Of a DNA stretch of 64,000 bases, positions 1-8,425 are shown in pieces. How positions within the stretch are numbered: position 1 is the stretch's first letter; every line of letters starts with the position of its first letter. Both the position numbers and the translations under genes were made by a program. The DNA lies in contig NZ_MIKA01000001.1 in the NCBI RefSeq assembly GCF_001730295.1, forward strand, positions 236,760 through 300,759, given 5' to 3'. The notes below the pieces were generated by a model, which did no database searches, was not told where the DNA came from, and saw only the letters and a list, made by a program, of their open reading frames with translations. This stretch comes from Enterococcus plantarum. Lineage in GTDB: Bacteria > Bacillota > Bacilli > Lactobacillales > Enterococcaceae.

Positions 1-504
1 AAACTCATTATTTAAGAAAAAGGCCATAGGAGCTAAACAGTTTGTTGTACATGAGCCAGCAGAGATTATTTTGTCTTCTGGTGTCAAGGTGTCATCATTA
101 ACATTGTAAACAATTGTCTTCATGTCTCCAGCAGGTGCTGAAATGACGACTCGTTTTGCGCCTGCGTCTAAATGGGCTTGTGCTTTTGCTTCAGAAGCGT
201 AAAAACCAGTACATTCTAAAACAATGTCCACATCGTTTTCTTCCACCCATTTCAATTTGCTGGCGTCAGCTTCTGCGTAAACTTTTGTTTTCTCCCCATC
301 TACTACGATGGAATCATCTGTTGCTGTTACGTTTCTAGGATAAGTGCCATGAGTTGAATCAAATTGTAGTAATTGAGCTAACATTGTCGGACTTGTCAAA
401 TCATTGATTGCAACAACTTCAATATCATCGGAAACTTCTTTGATGCGACGGAATGCAAGACGGCCAATGCGTCCAAATCCATTAATTCCTACTTTTACTG
501 TCAT
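1..504 (-). CDS. gap: Glyceraldehyde-3-phosphate dehydrogenase, 5' part (cut by window edge)
   Basis: Only the N-terminal half is present; the gene runs off the left edge of the window. The minus strand translates from an ATG at 504 to a protein beginning [20 protein letters not shown], the NAD-binding Rossmann start of GAPDH, and reaches the catalytic motif [12 protein letters not shown] close to the edge. The Cys of SCTTNC is the active-site nucleophile. The enzyme oxidises glyceraldehyde 3-phosphate to 1,3-bisphosphoglycerate in glycolysis. A ribosome site (AAGGAGG) lies just upstream of the ATG. It is transcribed divergently from obgE. The family call is secure; whether this is the glycolytic or an anabolic paralogue cannot be told from half a gene. 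Confidence 0.96.
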   Translation of the reverse strand, partial: MTVKVGINGFGRIGRLAFRRIKEVSDDIEVVAINDLTSPTMLAQLLQFDSTHGTYPRNVTATDDSIVVDGEKTKVYAEADASKLKWVEENDVDIVLECTGFYASEAKAQAHLDAGAKRVVISAPAGDMKTIVYNVNDDTLTPEDKIISAGSCTTNCLAPMAFFLNNEF

Positions 505-1014
505 ACTAAATTTCCTCCTTAAAATTAAATGCTTAATGAGCTATTAGAGCCACAACTAAATTATATCCATGAGACACAATTTTAGCTTTAGACAACGTTA
601 CATTAAATAACATTATTTAATCATGTATTTAAAAAAACGCCGACTTACGCTATACTAGTAGCATGAACGCATTTCAAATTTTTGTCAAAAATCTTGTCTT
701 TCAACGAGAGATTTTTACTGTATTCGTTTAACTTGATTAGAGTTGTTTCTATTAGGAGTGCAAGAACTGTAGCTATTGCTGTCTCTACAGTAGCTTACTA
801 TTCTAGTTCACAAAAGCCAATTTGGCTAGACAAAATCAGGTTTAACCTTTACAATAAGAAAGGCTTTCAAACTGAGAATGTTATTGAAAAGCGAAATCAT
901 GCAAACAACTATAGTTGTTAAAAATGTAAAACCTGAAGAAATGGTGAGATTGATTTCTTTTATTTTTAATAAGAGATGCAATATTCCAAGTTCTTTAAGA
1001 TAGGAGGACAAAAT
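505..1014. other. 510-bp divergent intergenic region, possible structured leader of obgE
   Basis: There is no convincing gene here. A plus-strand reading frame from about 682 has no good ribosome site and a composition unlike its neighbours. A possible plus promoter has a TATACT -10 at 651-656 and a weak TTTAAA -35 at 628-633 with a 17-bp spacer. Downstream are several short inverted repeats, for example AAAAATCT/AGATTTTT from about 687, CTGTAG/CTACAG around 765-790 and AGCCAA/TTGGCT around 817-829. This suggests an untranslated leader of over 300 nt before obgE, but the pairing was judged only by eye. Confidence 0.35.
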
Positions 1015-2328
1015 ATGTCCATGTTTTTAGATCAGGTAACAATCGATGTCAAAGCCGGTAAGGGCGGAGATGGAATGGTTGCCTTTCGTAGAGAAAAGTA
1101 TGTACCGGATGGCGGACCAGCCGGAGGTGATGGTGGTCAAGGAGGAGACGTGATTCTTGTTGTAGAAGAAGGATTACGTACACTGATGGATTTCCGTTTT
1201 AATCGACATTTTAAGGCACAGCCCGGTGAAAATGGTATGAGTAAAGGAATGCACGGCCGTGGTTCTGAAAATACCTTTGTAAAAGTTCCACCAGGTACAA
1301 CAGTTCGTGATGCTGAGACAGGCACATTGATCGGTGATTTAATTGAAAATGGTCAAACTCTAACCGTAGCCAAAGGTGGACGCGGCGGGCGCGGTAATAT
1401 CCGTTTTGCTTCTGCTAAAAATCCAGCCCCTGAAATTGCTGAAAATGGCGAACCCGGTCAAGAAAGAAAAATCGAATTAGAATTAAAAGTGTTAGCTGAT
1501 GTGGGATTAGTTGGTTTTCCATCAGTTGGAAAATCTACTTTGTTGTCTGTTATTTCATCAGCACGTCCTAAAATTGGGGCCTATCACTTTACAACCTTAG
1601 TTCCGAATCTTGGAATGGTATCAACAAGTGACGGACGTAGTTTTGCTGCAGCTGATTTACCAGGTTTGATCGAAGGTGCCTCTCAAGGGGTTGGACTAGG
1701 TACACAGTTTTTACGCCACATTGAACGGACAAGAGTTATTTTACATGTCATTGATATGAGCGGAATGGAAGGGCGCGATCCTTATGAAGATTATCTAGCT
1801 ATCAATAAAGAGTTAGCCTCTCATAACATGCGTTTAATGGAACGTCCGCAAATCATCGTGGCGAATAAAATGGATATGCCTGAAGCAGAAGAAAATTTAA
1901 AGAAATTCAAAGAGAAAATCGAAGAAGAGCGGACAGATGAATACGCGGATCACCTACCTATTTTCCCAATATCTGGTGTTTCACGTAAAGGGATCGAACC
2001 TTTGCTTAATGCAACAGCTGATTTGATCGATGTAACGCCTGAATTCCCGTTATATGAGGAAGAAATTGTTGAAGATACGGTTCATTATGGTTTCCAACCT
2101 GAAGGACCAGAATTTACAATCGATCGTGATTCTGATGCAACGTGGATTTTATCTGGAGATTCATTGGAAAAATTATTCCAAATGACGAATTTTGAACACG
2201 ATGAAAGTGTGATGCGATTTGCACGTCAATTACGTGGTATGGGGATTGATGAAGCATTACGCGCTCGTGGTGCAAAAGATGGAGATATTGTCCGAATCGG
2301 TGAATACGAGTTTGAGTTTGTCGAATAG
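1015..2328 (+). CDS. obgE: GTPase ObgE/CgtA
   Basis: An Obg-family GTPase of 437 residues, the normal length, that acts in 50S ribosome assembly and stress control. The glycine-rich N-terminal Obg fold ([20 protein letters not shown], then repeated GG turns) covers about residues 1-158. The G domain follows with P-loop GFPSVGKST, switch DLPGLIEGA and NKMD, and an OCT domain lies at the C-terminus. The start at 1015 is chosen because AGGAGG at 1002-1007 precedes ATGTCC at the right distance; an upstream start at 976 has no such site. It stands alone next to gap rather than behind rplU-rpmA, and ends at a terminator. Confidence 0.97.
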   Translation: MSMFLDQVTIDVKAGKGGDGMVAFRREKYVPDGGPAGGDGGQGGDVILVVEEGLRTLMDFRFNRHFKAQPGENGMSKGMHGRGSENTFVKVPPGTTVRDAETGTLIGDLIENGQTLTVAKGGRGGRGNIRFASAKNPAPEIAENGEPGQERKIELELKVLADVGLVGFPSVGKSTLLSVISSARPKIGAYHFTTLVPNLGMVSTSDGRSFAAADLPGLIEGASQGVGLGTQFLRHIERTRVILHVIDMSGMEGRDPYEDYLAINKELASHNMRLMERPQIIVANKMDMPEAEENLKKFKEKIEEERTDEYADHLPIFPISGVSRKGIEPLLNATADLIDVTPEFPLYEEEIVEDTVHYGFQPEGPEFTIDRDSDATWILSGDSLEKLFQMTNFEHDESVMRFARQLRGMGIDEALRARGAKDGDIVRIGEYEFEFVE

Positions 2329-2349
2329 AGGAATAATACGTATAAGAAG

Positions 2350-2380
2350 AGAGCTAGTGATTTCATTGGCTCTTTTTTTT
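2350..2380 (+). terminator. Rho-independent terminator after obgE
   Basis: An 11-bp stem, AGAGCTAGTGA with TCATTGGCTCT including G-U pairs, encloses a two-base loop and runs into eight T residues. It sits 22 bp after the obgE stop and separates it from the convergent regulator. Confidence 0.8.
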
Positions 2381-2457
2381 GTACGTTTAGTGATTTTTAT
2401 CACAAACGGGTGTGTTTTGATTAAAGATATAAACAGATGGTTATTAAAAAGGGCCTG

Positions 2458-2898
2458 CTACTGATCTACCTCTAGATGTAAATGATTTTCTACTGGACTC
2501 TCCAGTACAATCGAACTTTTGACATTGGCGAATTGCATCCAATTTGCTAGTAAATCTTTCATTTCAGTAGTGTTAGTGACAGTTGCTTTCACTAAATAAT
2601 TTACCTCTCCACTGACTATATGAACTTCATTTACATAAGGATTATGTTTCAGGAGTGCTACTGTTTTTTCAACAGGAGTCGTTACTTGGCTCAACTCCGT
2701 AAAAAAAGTAATACTTTGTTTGATATGTTGCATTGAAACTTGGATCGTAAAGTTTGTGATAATACCTTGCTCAACTAACTTATTGATCCGTTCTTTCACA
2801 CTAGGACGACTTAAATTGACTTTTTGAGACAACTCAACGATTGAAATACGTGAATTTTCGTGCAGAATCTGTAAAAGCTTACGGTCAGTTGTATCCAT
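2458..2898 (-). CDS. Lrp/AsnC-family transcriptional regulator
   Basis: A feast/famine (Lrp/AsnC) regulator of 146 residues. The N-terminal winged helix-turn-helix starts MDTTDRKLLQILHENSRISI and includes LSRPSVKERINKL. The C-terminal RAM (effector-binding) domain has the typical VNEVHIVSGEVNYLVKATV stretch. The ATG at 2898 is preceded by AGGAGGT at ideal spacing, so the longer frame starting at 2958 is rejected. It is divergent from a transporter-kynureninase-alanine dehydrogenase run. An Lrp/AsnC protein (KynR) controls the kynurenine genes of Pseudomonas, so a role as local activator responding to kynurenine or alanine is a reasonable inference, not something the sequence proves. Confidence 0.9.
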   Translation of the reverse strand: MDTTDRKLLQILHENSRISIVELSQKVNLSRPSVKERINKLVEQGIITNFTIQVSMQHIKQSITFFTELSQVTTPVEKTVALLKHNPYVNEVHIVSGEVNYLVKATVTNTTEMKDLLANWMQFANVKSSIVLESPVENHLHLEVDQ

Positions 2899-3070
2899 TG
2901 TTTTACCTCCTACATAATGTTTTTTTATAAACAATTTGTCCATTTTATTATAGAGCAAAAAAATGGAGTTTTCCAGATAATTTTAGTGAAGTATCATTGC
3001 GAAGAACTGTATTTCAAAGGGTGAGTTTTCATATTGTAAAAAATTGTGCCTTACTTTTTCAAAAACGAAA

Positions 3071-3107
3071 GGAAAACGCTTACATTAAGTTCATATTTTT
3101 ATATACA
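3071..3107 (+). promoter_or_regulatory. Promoter of the MFS-kynU-ald run with overlapping cre-like site
   Basis: GGAAAACGCTTACA at 3071-3084 matches the catabolite-responsive element consensus TGWAARCGYTWNCW at 13 of 14 positions. It overlaps a -35-like TTACAT at 3080-3085, which has a 16-bp spacer to TATACA at 3102-3107. A CcpA site on the -35 would repress during growth on preferred sugars. Read by eye and unverified. Confidence 0.6.
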
Positions 3108-3137
3108 GGAAACCAAAAAATTCGTTATGATTAACCT

Positions 3138-3169
3138 ATCTTAAGATGACGTTAATGTTTACTAGTAAA
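3138..3169. promoter_or_regulatory. Two perfect palindromes in the lrp-MFS divergent region
   Basis: ATCTTAAGAT at 3138-3147 and TTTACTAGTAAA at 3158-3169 are perfect dyads whose centres lie 21 bp apart, about two helical turns. They fall just downstream of the predicted promoter and before the transporter ribosome site. Lrp/AsnC proteins bind repeated dyads on one DNA face, so these are candidate operators for the divergent regulator. Confidence 0.4.
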
Positions 3170-3218
3170 TACAGTGTTTCTTCAATCTAAAAAGACAGAC
3201 CAAAGAGGAGCGTTCTTT

Positions 3219-4406
3219 ATGGTGAGAAACAGATGGTTAAAATTTTTGTTGCTATATGCAGGTGGTGTGGTTGTTTCTTTAAGTCAATTGAAACTAGTTC
3301 CGATTCAAAATGAATTAGGCCAAGATTTAGGTGTGAGTCTATCAATGGTTTCGTGGTTGATGTCAATATTTACAGTTTCTGGGATTTTTCTAGCGATACC
3401 AGGTGGCGCTTTCGTCACACGTTTCGGTCCTAAAAAATTATTGATTGGATTAATGGGGTGTTTGGCTATTGGAAATTTATGGGGAGCCTTTTCTACTAGT
3501 TTTTGGACCTTATTGATTTCAAGAGCAATTGAAGGAATTTCATTTTCTATGATTATTATGGTGGGAATCATTTTGATTCATTTTTGGTTTAAAGAAGGAG
3601 ATAGCGGCATTGCAACAGGACTTTGGGGAACCTTTTCAGCATTAGGATCAATGTTGGCAATGAACTTGTTTAAACCCTTATCACAGTCTTATGGCTTGCG
3701 TGCACTTTGGCTGATTATAGCAGGTTTATCCTTGATTTTGCTGTGTTTGTACCTGTTTTTCTTAGATCAACCAGCCAATCGATCTATCACTGAGCAAAAA
3801 GAAGTGAAAGGAACAATCAAAAAAGTTATAGAGAACAAGTCGATTTGGCTTTTAGCATTGGCTCAAGGTTGCATGGCATTCATATTATTTGCTTTTATCA
3901 ACCTTTATCCACAAATTTATACGCAACAATACGGATTATCGGAAACTTTAGCGAATCGTTACACAGGATATTTTGGTTTATTCGGCATTCCATTTGGTGC
4001 TTTAGCAGGTTATTTGATCGATAAGACAAAAAAGGGACAAATCATCATTTTCTGTTCATTTATACTGATGTTAGTTGCCACTTTTTGGATGGGTCACTTG
4101 TCAAATAGTTTTAGCTTCATTGGGCAACTCTTCGCACTTTCAGCTGGCGCGAGTTTATCGTCTTCATGTGTGATGATTTTAGCACCTAAAGTAGTAAAAC
4201 AAGATCGGTTGATTGGGACAAGCATTTCCTTTATAAATTTATTTTATTACATTGGAATCTTTGTAGGAACACCAATTGTATCAGAGGTAAGCGAATCTAG
4301 TGATTCGTGGACAACAGCTATTTATGTATTAAGTGGTGTAGGAGTTGTGGCTTTGTTAGCTATTTTTGGTTTCGTTAAACGAAATAAAAACATTAGCAAG
4401 ATGTAA
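3219..4406 (+). CDS. MFS transporter, candidate kynurenine or amino-acid permease
   Basis: A major facilitator superfamily protein of 395 residues with about 12 hydrophobic helices. The conserved loop between helices 2 and 3 reads GGAFVTRFGPKKLLIG and its repeat in the second half reads GYLIDKTKKGQ. The start at 3219 follows AGAGGAG; the longer frame from 3174 has no ribosome site. It lies 77 bp upstream of kynureninase on the same strand with no clear terminator between them. Its substrate is therefore inferred to be kynurenine or a related amino acid, or anthranilate for export. The sequence alone does not show substrate or direction. Confidence 0.82.
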   Translation: MVRNRWLKFLLLYAGGVVVSLSQLKLVPIQNELGQDLGVSLSMVSWLMSIFTVSGIFLAIPGGAFVTRFGPKKLLIGLMGCLAIGNLWGAFSTSFWTLLISRAIEGISFSMIIMVGIILIHFWFKEGDSGIATGLWGTFSALGSMLAMNLFKPLSQSYGLRALWLIIAGLSLILLCLYLFFLDQPANRSITEQKEVKGTIKKVIENKSIWLLALAQGCMAFILFAFINLYPQIYTQQYGLSETLANRYTGYFGLFGIPFGALAGYLIDKTKKGQIIIFCSFILMLVATFWMGHLSNSFSFIGQLFALSAGASLSSSCVMILAPKVVKQDRLIGTSISFINLFYYIGIFVGTPIVSEVSESSDSWTTAIYVLSGVGVVALLAIFGFVKRNKNISKM

Positions 4407-4483
4407 TTCGTTTGTTCAACAGGAAGTAGTTCATTTTTTTGGACATGCTTCTTTTAAATAAAACATTTGGAAGGTGACGAATA

Positions 4484-5755
4484 ATGGAAAGAGAATTTCA
4501 GACAGATCTAGCGTTTGCAAAAGAATTAGATGAGAAAGATCCCCTCAAAAATATCAGAGATCGATTTTATGTTCAGCCTGGAGAAATATACATGGATGGT
4601 AATTCATTAGGTTTGGCTTCAAAAGATGCCGAAAAAGCATTGTTAAATATGATGGATATTTGGAAAAAAGAAGGAATCAAACTCTGGGATGGTTTATTTC
4701 ATTACGCAGGGAAGTTGGGCGAAATGTCAGCACCACTGATCAATGCTCATCCAGACGAAGTTGTCATTACAGGAAGTACCACAATCAATATTCATCAATG
4801 CATTAGCACGTTATATAAACCCACTAAAGAACGCTATAAAATCTTAGTTGATGATTTGAATTTTCCGACTGATCGCTATGCTATTGATAGTCAGGTTCGT
4901 CTAAAAGGATATGAACCAAAAAACGCTGTAAAAGTTGTAAAAAGTCAGGATGGACGCCTAATTGATGAGTCGGCTATTATTGAAGCAATGACAGACGATG
5001 TCGCAATCATTCTTTTGCCGACCGTATTATATCGTAGCTCACAAGTGCTAGATATGAAACGAGTGACAGAAGCAGCACATCAAAAAGGGATTCTCATTGG
5101 TTGGGATTTATGTCATGCTATTGGCGCAATACCAATGGATTTTAAAGATGTTGAGCCAGATTTCGCCATTTGGTGTACGTATAAATATTTGTCCGCTGGT
5201 CCAGGATCGATTGCCGGACTTTACATGAATCGAAAACACTTTAAAGAAACACCAGGATTAGCTGGTTGGTGGGGGAATAAAGATGATACGCAATTTGAAT
5301 TAAAACATGAATTTGAGCATCAAAGAGATGCAAGCGGATGGCAAATTGGTTCTCCAAGTTTCTTGGCAATGGCGCCGTTAGAAGGGACATTAACAATTTT
5401 TAATGAAGTAGGAATGGATCAGATTCGGACAAAATCACTATTGATTACCGCCTATCTAATGTATTTAATCGATGAAAAACTTGCAAAATATGGGTATGCA
5501 GTTGGTAATCCTCGTGAAGATAGCAAGCGAGGCGGGCACATTTGTTTAGAACATGACGAAGCTTACAGAATATGTAAAGCATTGAAAGAAGCCAATATCA
5601 TACCTGATTTCAGAGAACCTAATGTGATTCGATTAGCTCCAATCGCTCTTTATAACACCTATGAAGAAGTCTACACATTAGTTGAAACATTAGAAGATAT
5701 TGCAGTCAATAAAAAGTATAAAAAATTCAGTAATGAACGGACATTAGTTGTATAA
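4484..5755 (+). CDS. kynU: Kynureninase
   Basis: A PLP-dependent enzyme of 423 residues that hydrolyses L-kynurenine to anthranilate and L-alanine (or 3-hydroxykynurenine to 3-hydroxyanthranilate). Evidence is the family start YVQPGEIYMDGNSLGL, the VDDLNFPTDRYA stretch, the cofactor region GWDLCHAIGA, and the Schiff-base lysine K234 in CTYKYLSAGPG followed by GLYMN. The length is typical for bacterial KynU. GGAAGGTGA precedes the ATG. No tryptophan dioxygenase or formamidase gene is nearby, so the substrate would have to be taken up rather than made here. Ald follows after 21 bp, which fits disposal of the alanine product. Confidence 0.93.
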   Translation: MEREFQTDLAFAKELDEKDPLKNIRDRFYVQPGEIYMDGNSLGLASKDAEKALLNMMDIWKKEGIKLWDGLFHYAGKLGEMSAPLINAHPDEVVITGSTTINIHQCISTLYKPTKERYKILVDDLNFPTDRYAIDSQVRLKGYEPKNAVKVVKSQDGRLIDESAIIEAMTDDVAIILLPTVLYRSSQVLDMKRVTEAAHQKGILIGWDLCHAIGAIPMDFKDVEPDFAIWCTYKYLSAGPGSIAGLYMNRKHFKETPGLAGWWGNKDDTQFELKHEFEHQRDASGWQIGSPSFLAMAPLEGTLTIFNEVGMDQIRTKSLLITAYLMYLIDEKLAKYGYAVGNPREDSKRGGHICLEHDEAYRICKALKEANIIPDFREPNVIRLAPIALYNTYEEVYTLVETLEDIAVNKKYKKFSNERTLVV

Positions 5756-5776
5756 AAAAACAGTGAGGTGAAAAGC

Positions 5777-6889
5777 ATGCGTATCGGTATTCCAAAAGAA
5801 ATCAAAAACAATGAAAACAGAGTGGCTATTACACCAGCCGGCGTAGTTAGTTTGATCAATAATGGACATCAAGTAATTGTTGAAAGTATGGCTGGTCTTG
5901 GTTCAGGATTTACAAATCAGGAATATGAAGAAGTAGGCGCTACAATAGAGGACAACGTTGCGAACGTTTGGCAGTCTGAAATGGTTATTAAAGTCAAAGA
6001 ACCTTTAAAAGAAGAATACCAGTATTTTCATGATGAGTTAATTTTATTTACCTATCTTCATTTAGCCCCCGAACCTGAACTGACTGATTCTTTGATTGAA
6101 AACAATGTCACAGCTGTGGCTTATGAAACGATGAGCTTGAATCGTACACTACCGTTATTGACACCAATGAGTGAAGTTGCTGGTAGGATGTCTGTACAAG
6201 TTGGTGCTCAATTTTTAGAAAAACCTAAAGGCGGAGAAGGAATCCTATTATTTGGTGTTCCAGGAGTCGAAAGAGGAAAAGTTGTGATTATCGGTGGTGG
6301 AGTAGCTGGTACAAATGCGGCAAAAATTGCTATCGGGTTAGGGGCAAAAGTAACGATTTTAGATGTTAATCCTCATCGATTAGCTGAACTGGATGATCTT
6401 TTTGGCAATAATGTTCAAACCTTGATTTCTAACGCTTACCACATTGAGAATAAAGTGAAAGAAGCAGATGTAGTAATCGGAGCAGTTTTGATTCCAGGTG
6501 CCAAAGCGCCAAAACTTGTGACTGAAGCGATGGTTAAACAAATGAAGCAAGGGGCAGTTATCGTCGATATTGCCATTGATCAAGGCGGAATTTTTGAAAC
6601 GACGGATCAAATCACTACACACGATAATCCAACGTATATTAAACATGGAGTTGTTCATTATGCTGTAGCAAATATGCCAGGTGCTGTTCCAAGAACATCT
6701 ACCTTCGCGTTGACAAATGCAACGATTCCTTATGCTGTTACGATCGCCAATAAAGGAATTGTACAGGCCGCAAAAGAGAACGAAACTATTTTAACAGGAA
6801 TCAATACGTATAAAAAACATTTAACAATGGAAGCAGTGGCCAAAGATCAAAATAAAAACTATACATCTGTTAACGAATTACTAAAATAA
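5777..6889 (+). CDS. ald: Alanine dehydrogenase
   Basis: Alanine dehydrogenase of 370 residues, which reversibly converts L-alanine and NAD+ to pyruvate, ammonia and NADH. The N-terminus [20 protein letters not shown] and the VIKVKEP and [12 protein letters not shown] motifs supply the pyruvate-binding lysine and catalytic histidine. The Rossmann motif [22 protein letters not shown] binds NAD. The ATG at 5777 has GAGGTG at good spacing; the frame can extend to a GTG at 5768, but that would overlap the ribosome site. It sits 21 bp after kynU and just before a strong terminator, so it is probably the last gene of the transcript. It would channel kynureninase-derived alanine into pyruvate. Confidence 0.95.
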   Translation: MRIGIPKEIKNNENRVAITPAGVVSLINNGHQVIVESMAGLGSGFTNQEYEEVGATIEDNVANVWQSEMVIKVKEPLKEEYQYFHDELILFTYLHLAPEPELTDSLIENNVTAVAYETMSLNRTLPLLTPMSEVAGRMSVQVGAQFLEKPKGGEGILLFGVPGVERGKVVIIGGGVAGTNAAKIAIGLGAKVTILDVNPHRLAELDDLFGNNVQTLISNAYHIENKVKEADVVIGAVLIPGAKAPKLVTEAMVKQMKQGAVIVDIAIDQGGIFETTDQITTHDNPTYIKHGVVHYAVANMPGAVPRTSTFALTNATIPYAVTIANKGIVQAAKENETILTGINTYKKHLTMEAVAKDQNKNYTSVNELLK

Positions 6890-6901
6890 AATACAGCGTT
6901 T

Positions 6902-6954
6902 AAATCATCTTATCTCTGAAGAATGAACATATTCAGAGATAAGATGATTTTTTC
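6902..6954 (+). terminator. Strong terminator closing the kynurenine cassette
   Basis: A perfect 19-bp stem (6902-6920 with 6932-6950) with an 11-base loop is followed by a T-rich tail. It is one of the longest perfect stems in the window and insulates the cassette from the next operon. Confidence 0.92.
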
Positions 6955-7020
6955 TTTTTATCTTTAAGGTTCATTTATGTTTCCTTTTATAAAATAAATT
7001 CAGTTAAAGGAGGCAATAAA

Positions 7021-7749
7021 ATGGTTAAACTTAAAAATAGTTTTCAAAGAAAAGAAAAAAAATATGCATTAACCCATACAATGTATTCCCAATTAAGAGA
7101 AAAATTAACTCCCTATATGCAAGAAGACGAGTATGGGTTACATACAATCCTTTCAATTTATTTCGACACTCAAGATTATGAGATGATCAGGCATTCGATA
7201 GAAAAGCCTGTATACAAAGAAAAGTTCAGAATTAGAAGTTATGGTATCCCTACTGAACAGTCAATGGTTTTTTTGGAAATAAAAAAGAAAGTCAGTGGTG
7301 TCGTTTATAAAAGAAGGGTTGCTCTATCTTACCAAATAGCGAAAGAATATAGTCAAAAACCACATTCATTCAAGCTAAAAACAACAAAAGATCAGCAAAT
7401 CAAACAGGAAATTGACTGGTTAGTTGCTCGCAGAAAATTAGAACCTAAAGTGATGATTGCATATGATCGACGAGCACTGTTTACTGCAGAAAATGACGAT
7501 TTTCGACTTACCTTTGACTTTAATATTCGTTATCGAAAAGAAGAATTAACGCATACTTTAAATGATCAAGGTGAACGAGTAGCACCAGAAATCGATGTCT
7601 TAATGGAAGTCAAAGCATTGGGGGCATATCCACTTTGGTTTTCAGAAATCTTAGCAGCGCTTGATATTTATCCACTATCGTTTTCAAAATACGCTCAAAC
7701 ATATCAACGTTACTTATATTGCAAAGGAGATTTTCAGCATGTTGTCTAG
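7021..7749 (+). CDS. VTC-domain (polyphosphate polymerase-like) protein
   Basis: A 242-residue cytosolic protein of the VTC/triphosphate-tunnel family related to the catalytic domain of eukaryotic VTC4. Tunnel-lining charged motifs appear in order: RKEKKYAL near the start, EKFRIRSYG, FLEIKKKVSG, VYKRRV, AYDRRA, FNIRYR, LMEVK and the late lysine in SFSKYAQ. In VTC4 the equivalent residues bind the polyphosphate product and ATP. Polyphosphate synthesis or binding is thus possible, but bacterial members next to DUF4956 are little studied. AAAGGAGG precedes the ATG. The gene overlaps the next one by 11 bp, implying translational coupling. Confidence 0.85.
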   Translation: MVKLKNSFQRKEKKYALTHTMYSQLREKLTPYMQEDEYGLHTILSIYFDTQDYEMIRHSIEKPVYKEKFRIRSYGIPTEQSMVFLEIKKKVSGVVYKRRVALSYQIAKEYSQKPHSFKLKTTKDQQIKQEIDWLVARRKLEPKVMIAYDRRALFTAENDDFRLTFDFNIRYRKEELTHTLNDQGERVAPEIDVLMEVKALGAYPLWFSEILAALDIYPLSFSKYAQTYQRYLYCKGDFQHVV

Positions 7750-8416
7750 TTTATTAGTAGAAAGTTCAGTGGATGTATCAATCAAACAACTATTAATTTG
7801 TATTGTAGTTTCAGTTTTATTAGGTCTTTTAGTGGCTTACGTTCATATGTACAGAAATATTTATAGTAAAAACTTTGTCATTACGTTAGCCGTCTTACCT
7901 GTTTTAGTCCAATTGGTTATTATGTTAGTCAATGGTAATTTAGGCACGGGGGTCGCTGTGCTAGGTGCATTTAGTTTGATCAGATTTCGTTCAGTGGCAG
8001 GTGGTGCTAGAGAAATTACGAGTATTTTTTGGTCGATGGGTATCGGTCTTGCTACTGGAATGGGCTACGTCAGTTACATTACGATATTTTCTTTGATTAT
8101 TGCATTATTTTTACTTGTTTTGAATACACTTCATTTTGGTGAAAAGCAAAAATTGGCAGAAAGGGAAGTGAAAATCACGATTCCTGAAGATTTAGATTAC
8201 CCAGGATTGTTTGATGATTTGTTTCAGCATTACACATACTCTGCCTATTTAGATTCAGTGAAGACCACAAATATGGGAAGTTTGTATGAACTACGTTATC
8301 GAATCACGTTAAAAGATAGTCGAATGGAAAAAGAATTAATGGATGCTATGCGTATAAGAAATGGAAATTTAACGATTGTTTCAGGAAAAGTTTCGACAAA
8401 TAGAGAAGAATTGTAG
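7739..8416 (+). CDS. DUF4956 membrane protein
   Basis: A 225-residue protein with about four N-terminal hydrophobic helices and a soluble C-terminal domain from about residue 140. The signature GAFSLIRFRSVAGGAREI, followed by FWSMGIGLATGMGY, is typical of DUF4956. The start at 7739 is favoured by AAGGAG just upstream and by the usual short overlap with the VTC gene; a frame open from 7661 would overlap far too much. Genes of this family recur beside VTC-domain genes and secreted beta-helix or CotH-type proteins, suggesting a joint envelope function. The biochemical role is unknown. Confidence 0.86.
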   Translation: MLSSLLVESSVDVSIKQLLICIVVSVLLGLLVAYVHMYRNIYSKNFVITLAVLPVLVQLVIMLVNGNLGTGVAVLGAFSLIRFRSVAGGAREITSIFWSMGIGLATGMGYVSYITIFSLIIALFLLVLNTLHFGEKQKLAEREVKITIPEDLDYPGLFDDLFQHYTYSAYLDSVKTTNMGSLYELRYRITLKDSRMEKELMDAMRIRNGNLTIVSGKVSTNREEL

Positions 8417-8425
8417 GTGAATATC

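Noticed and set aside
682..921. 79-codon plus-strand frame upstream of obgE
   Set aside because: TTG start with no ribosome site, odd composition, and overlap with several inverted repeats; more likely non-coding leader.
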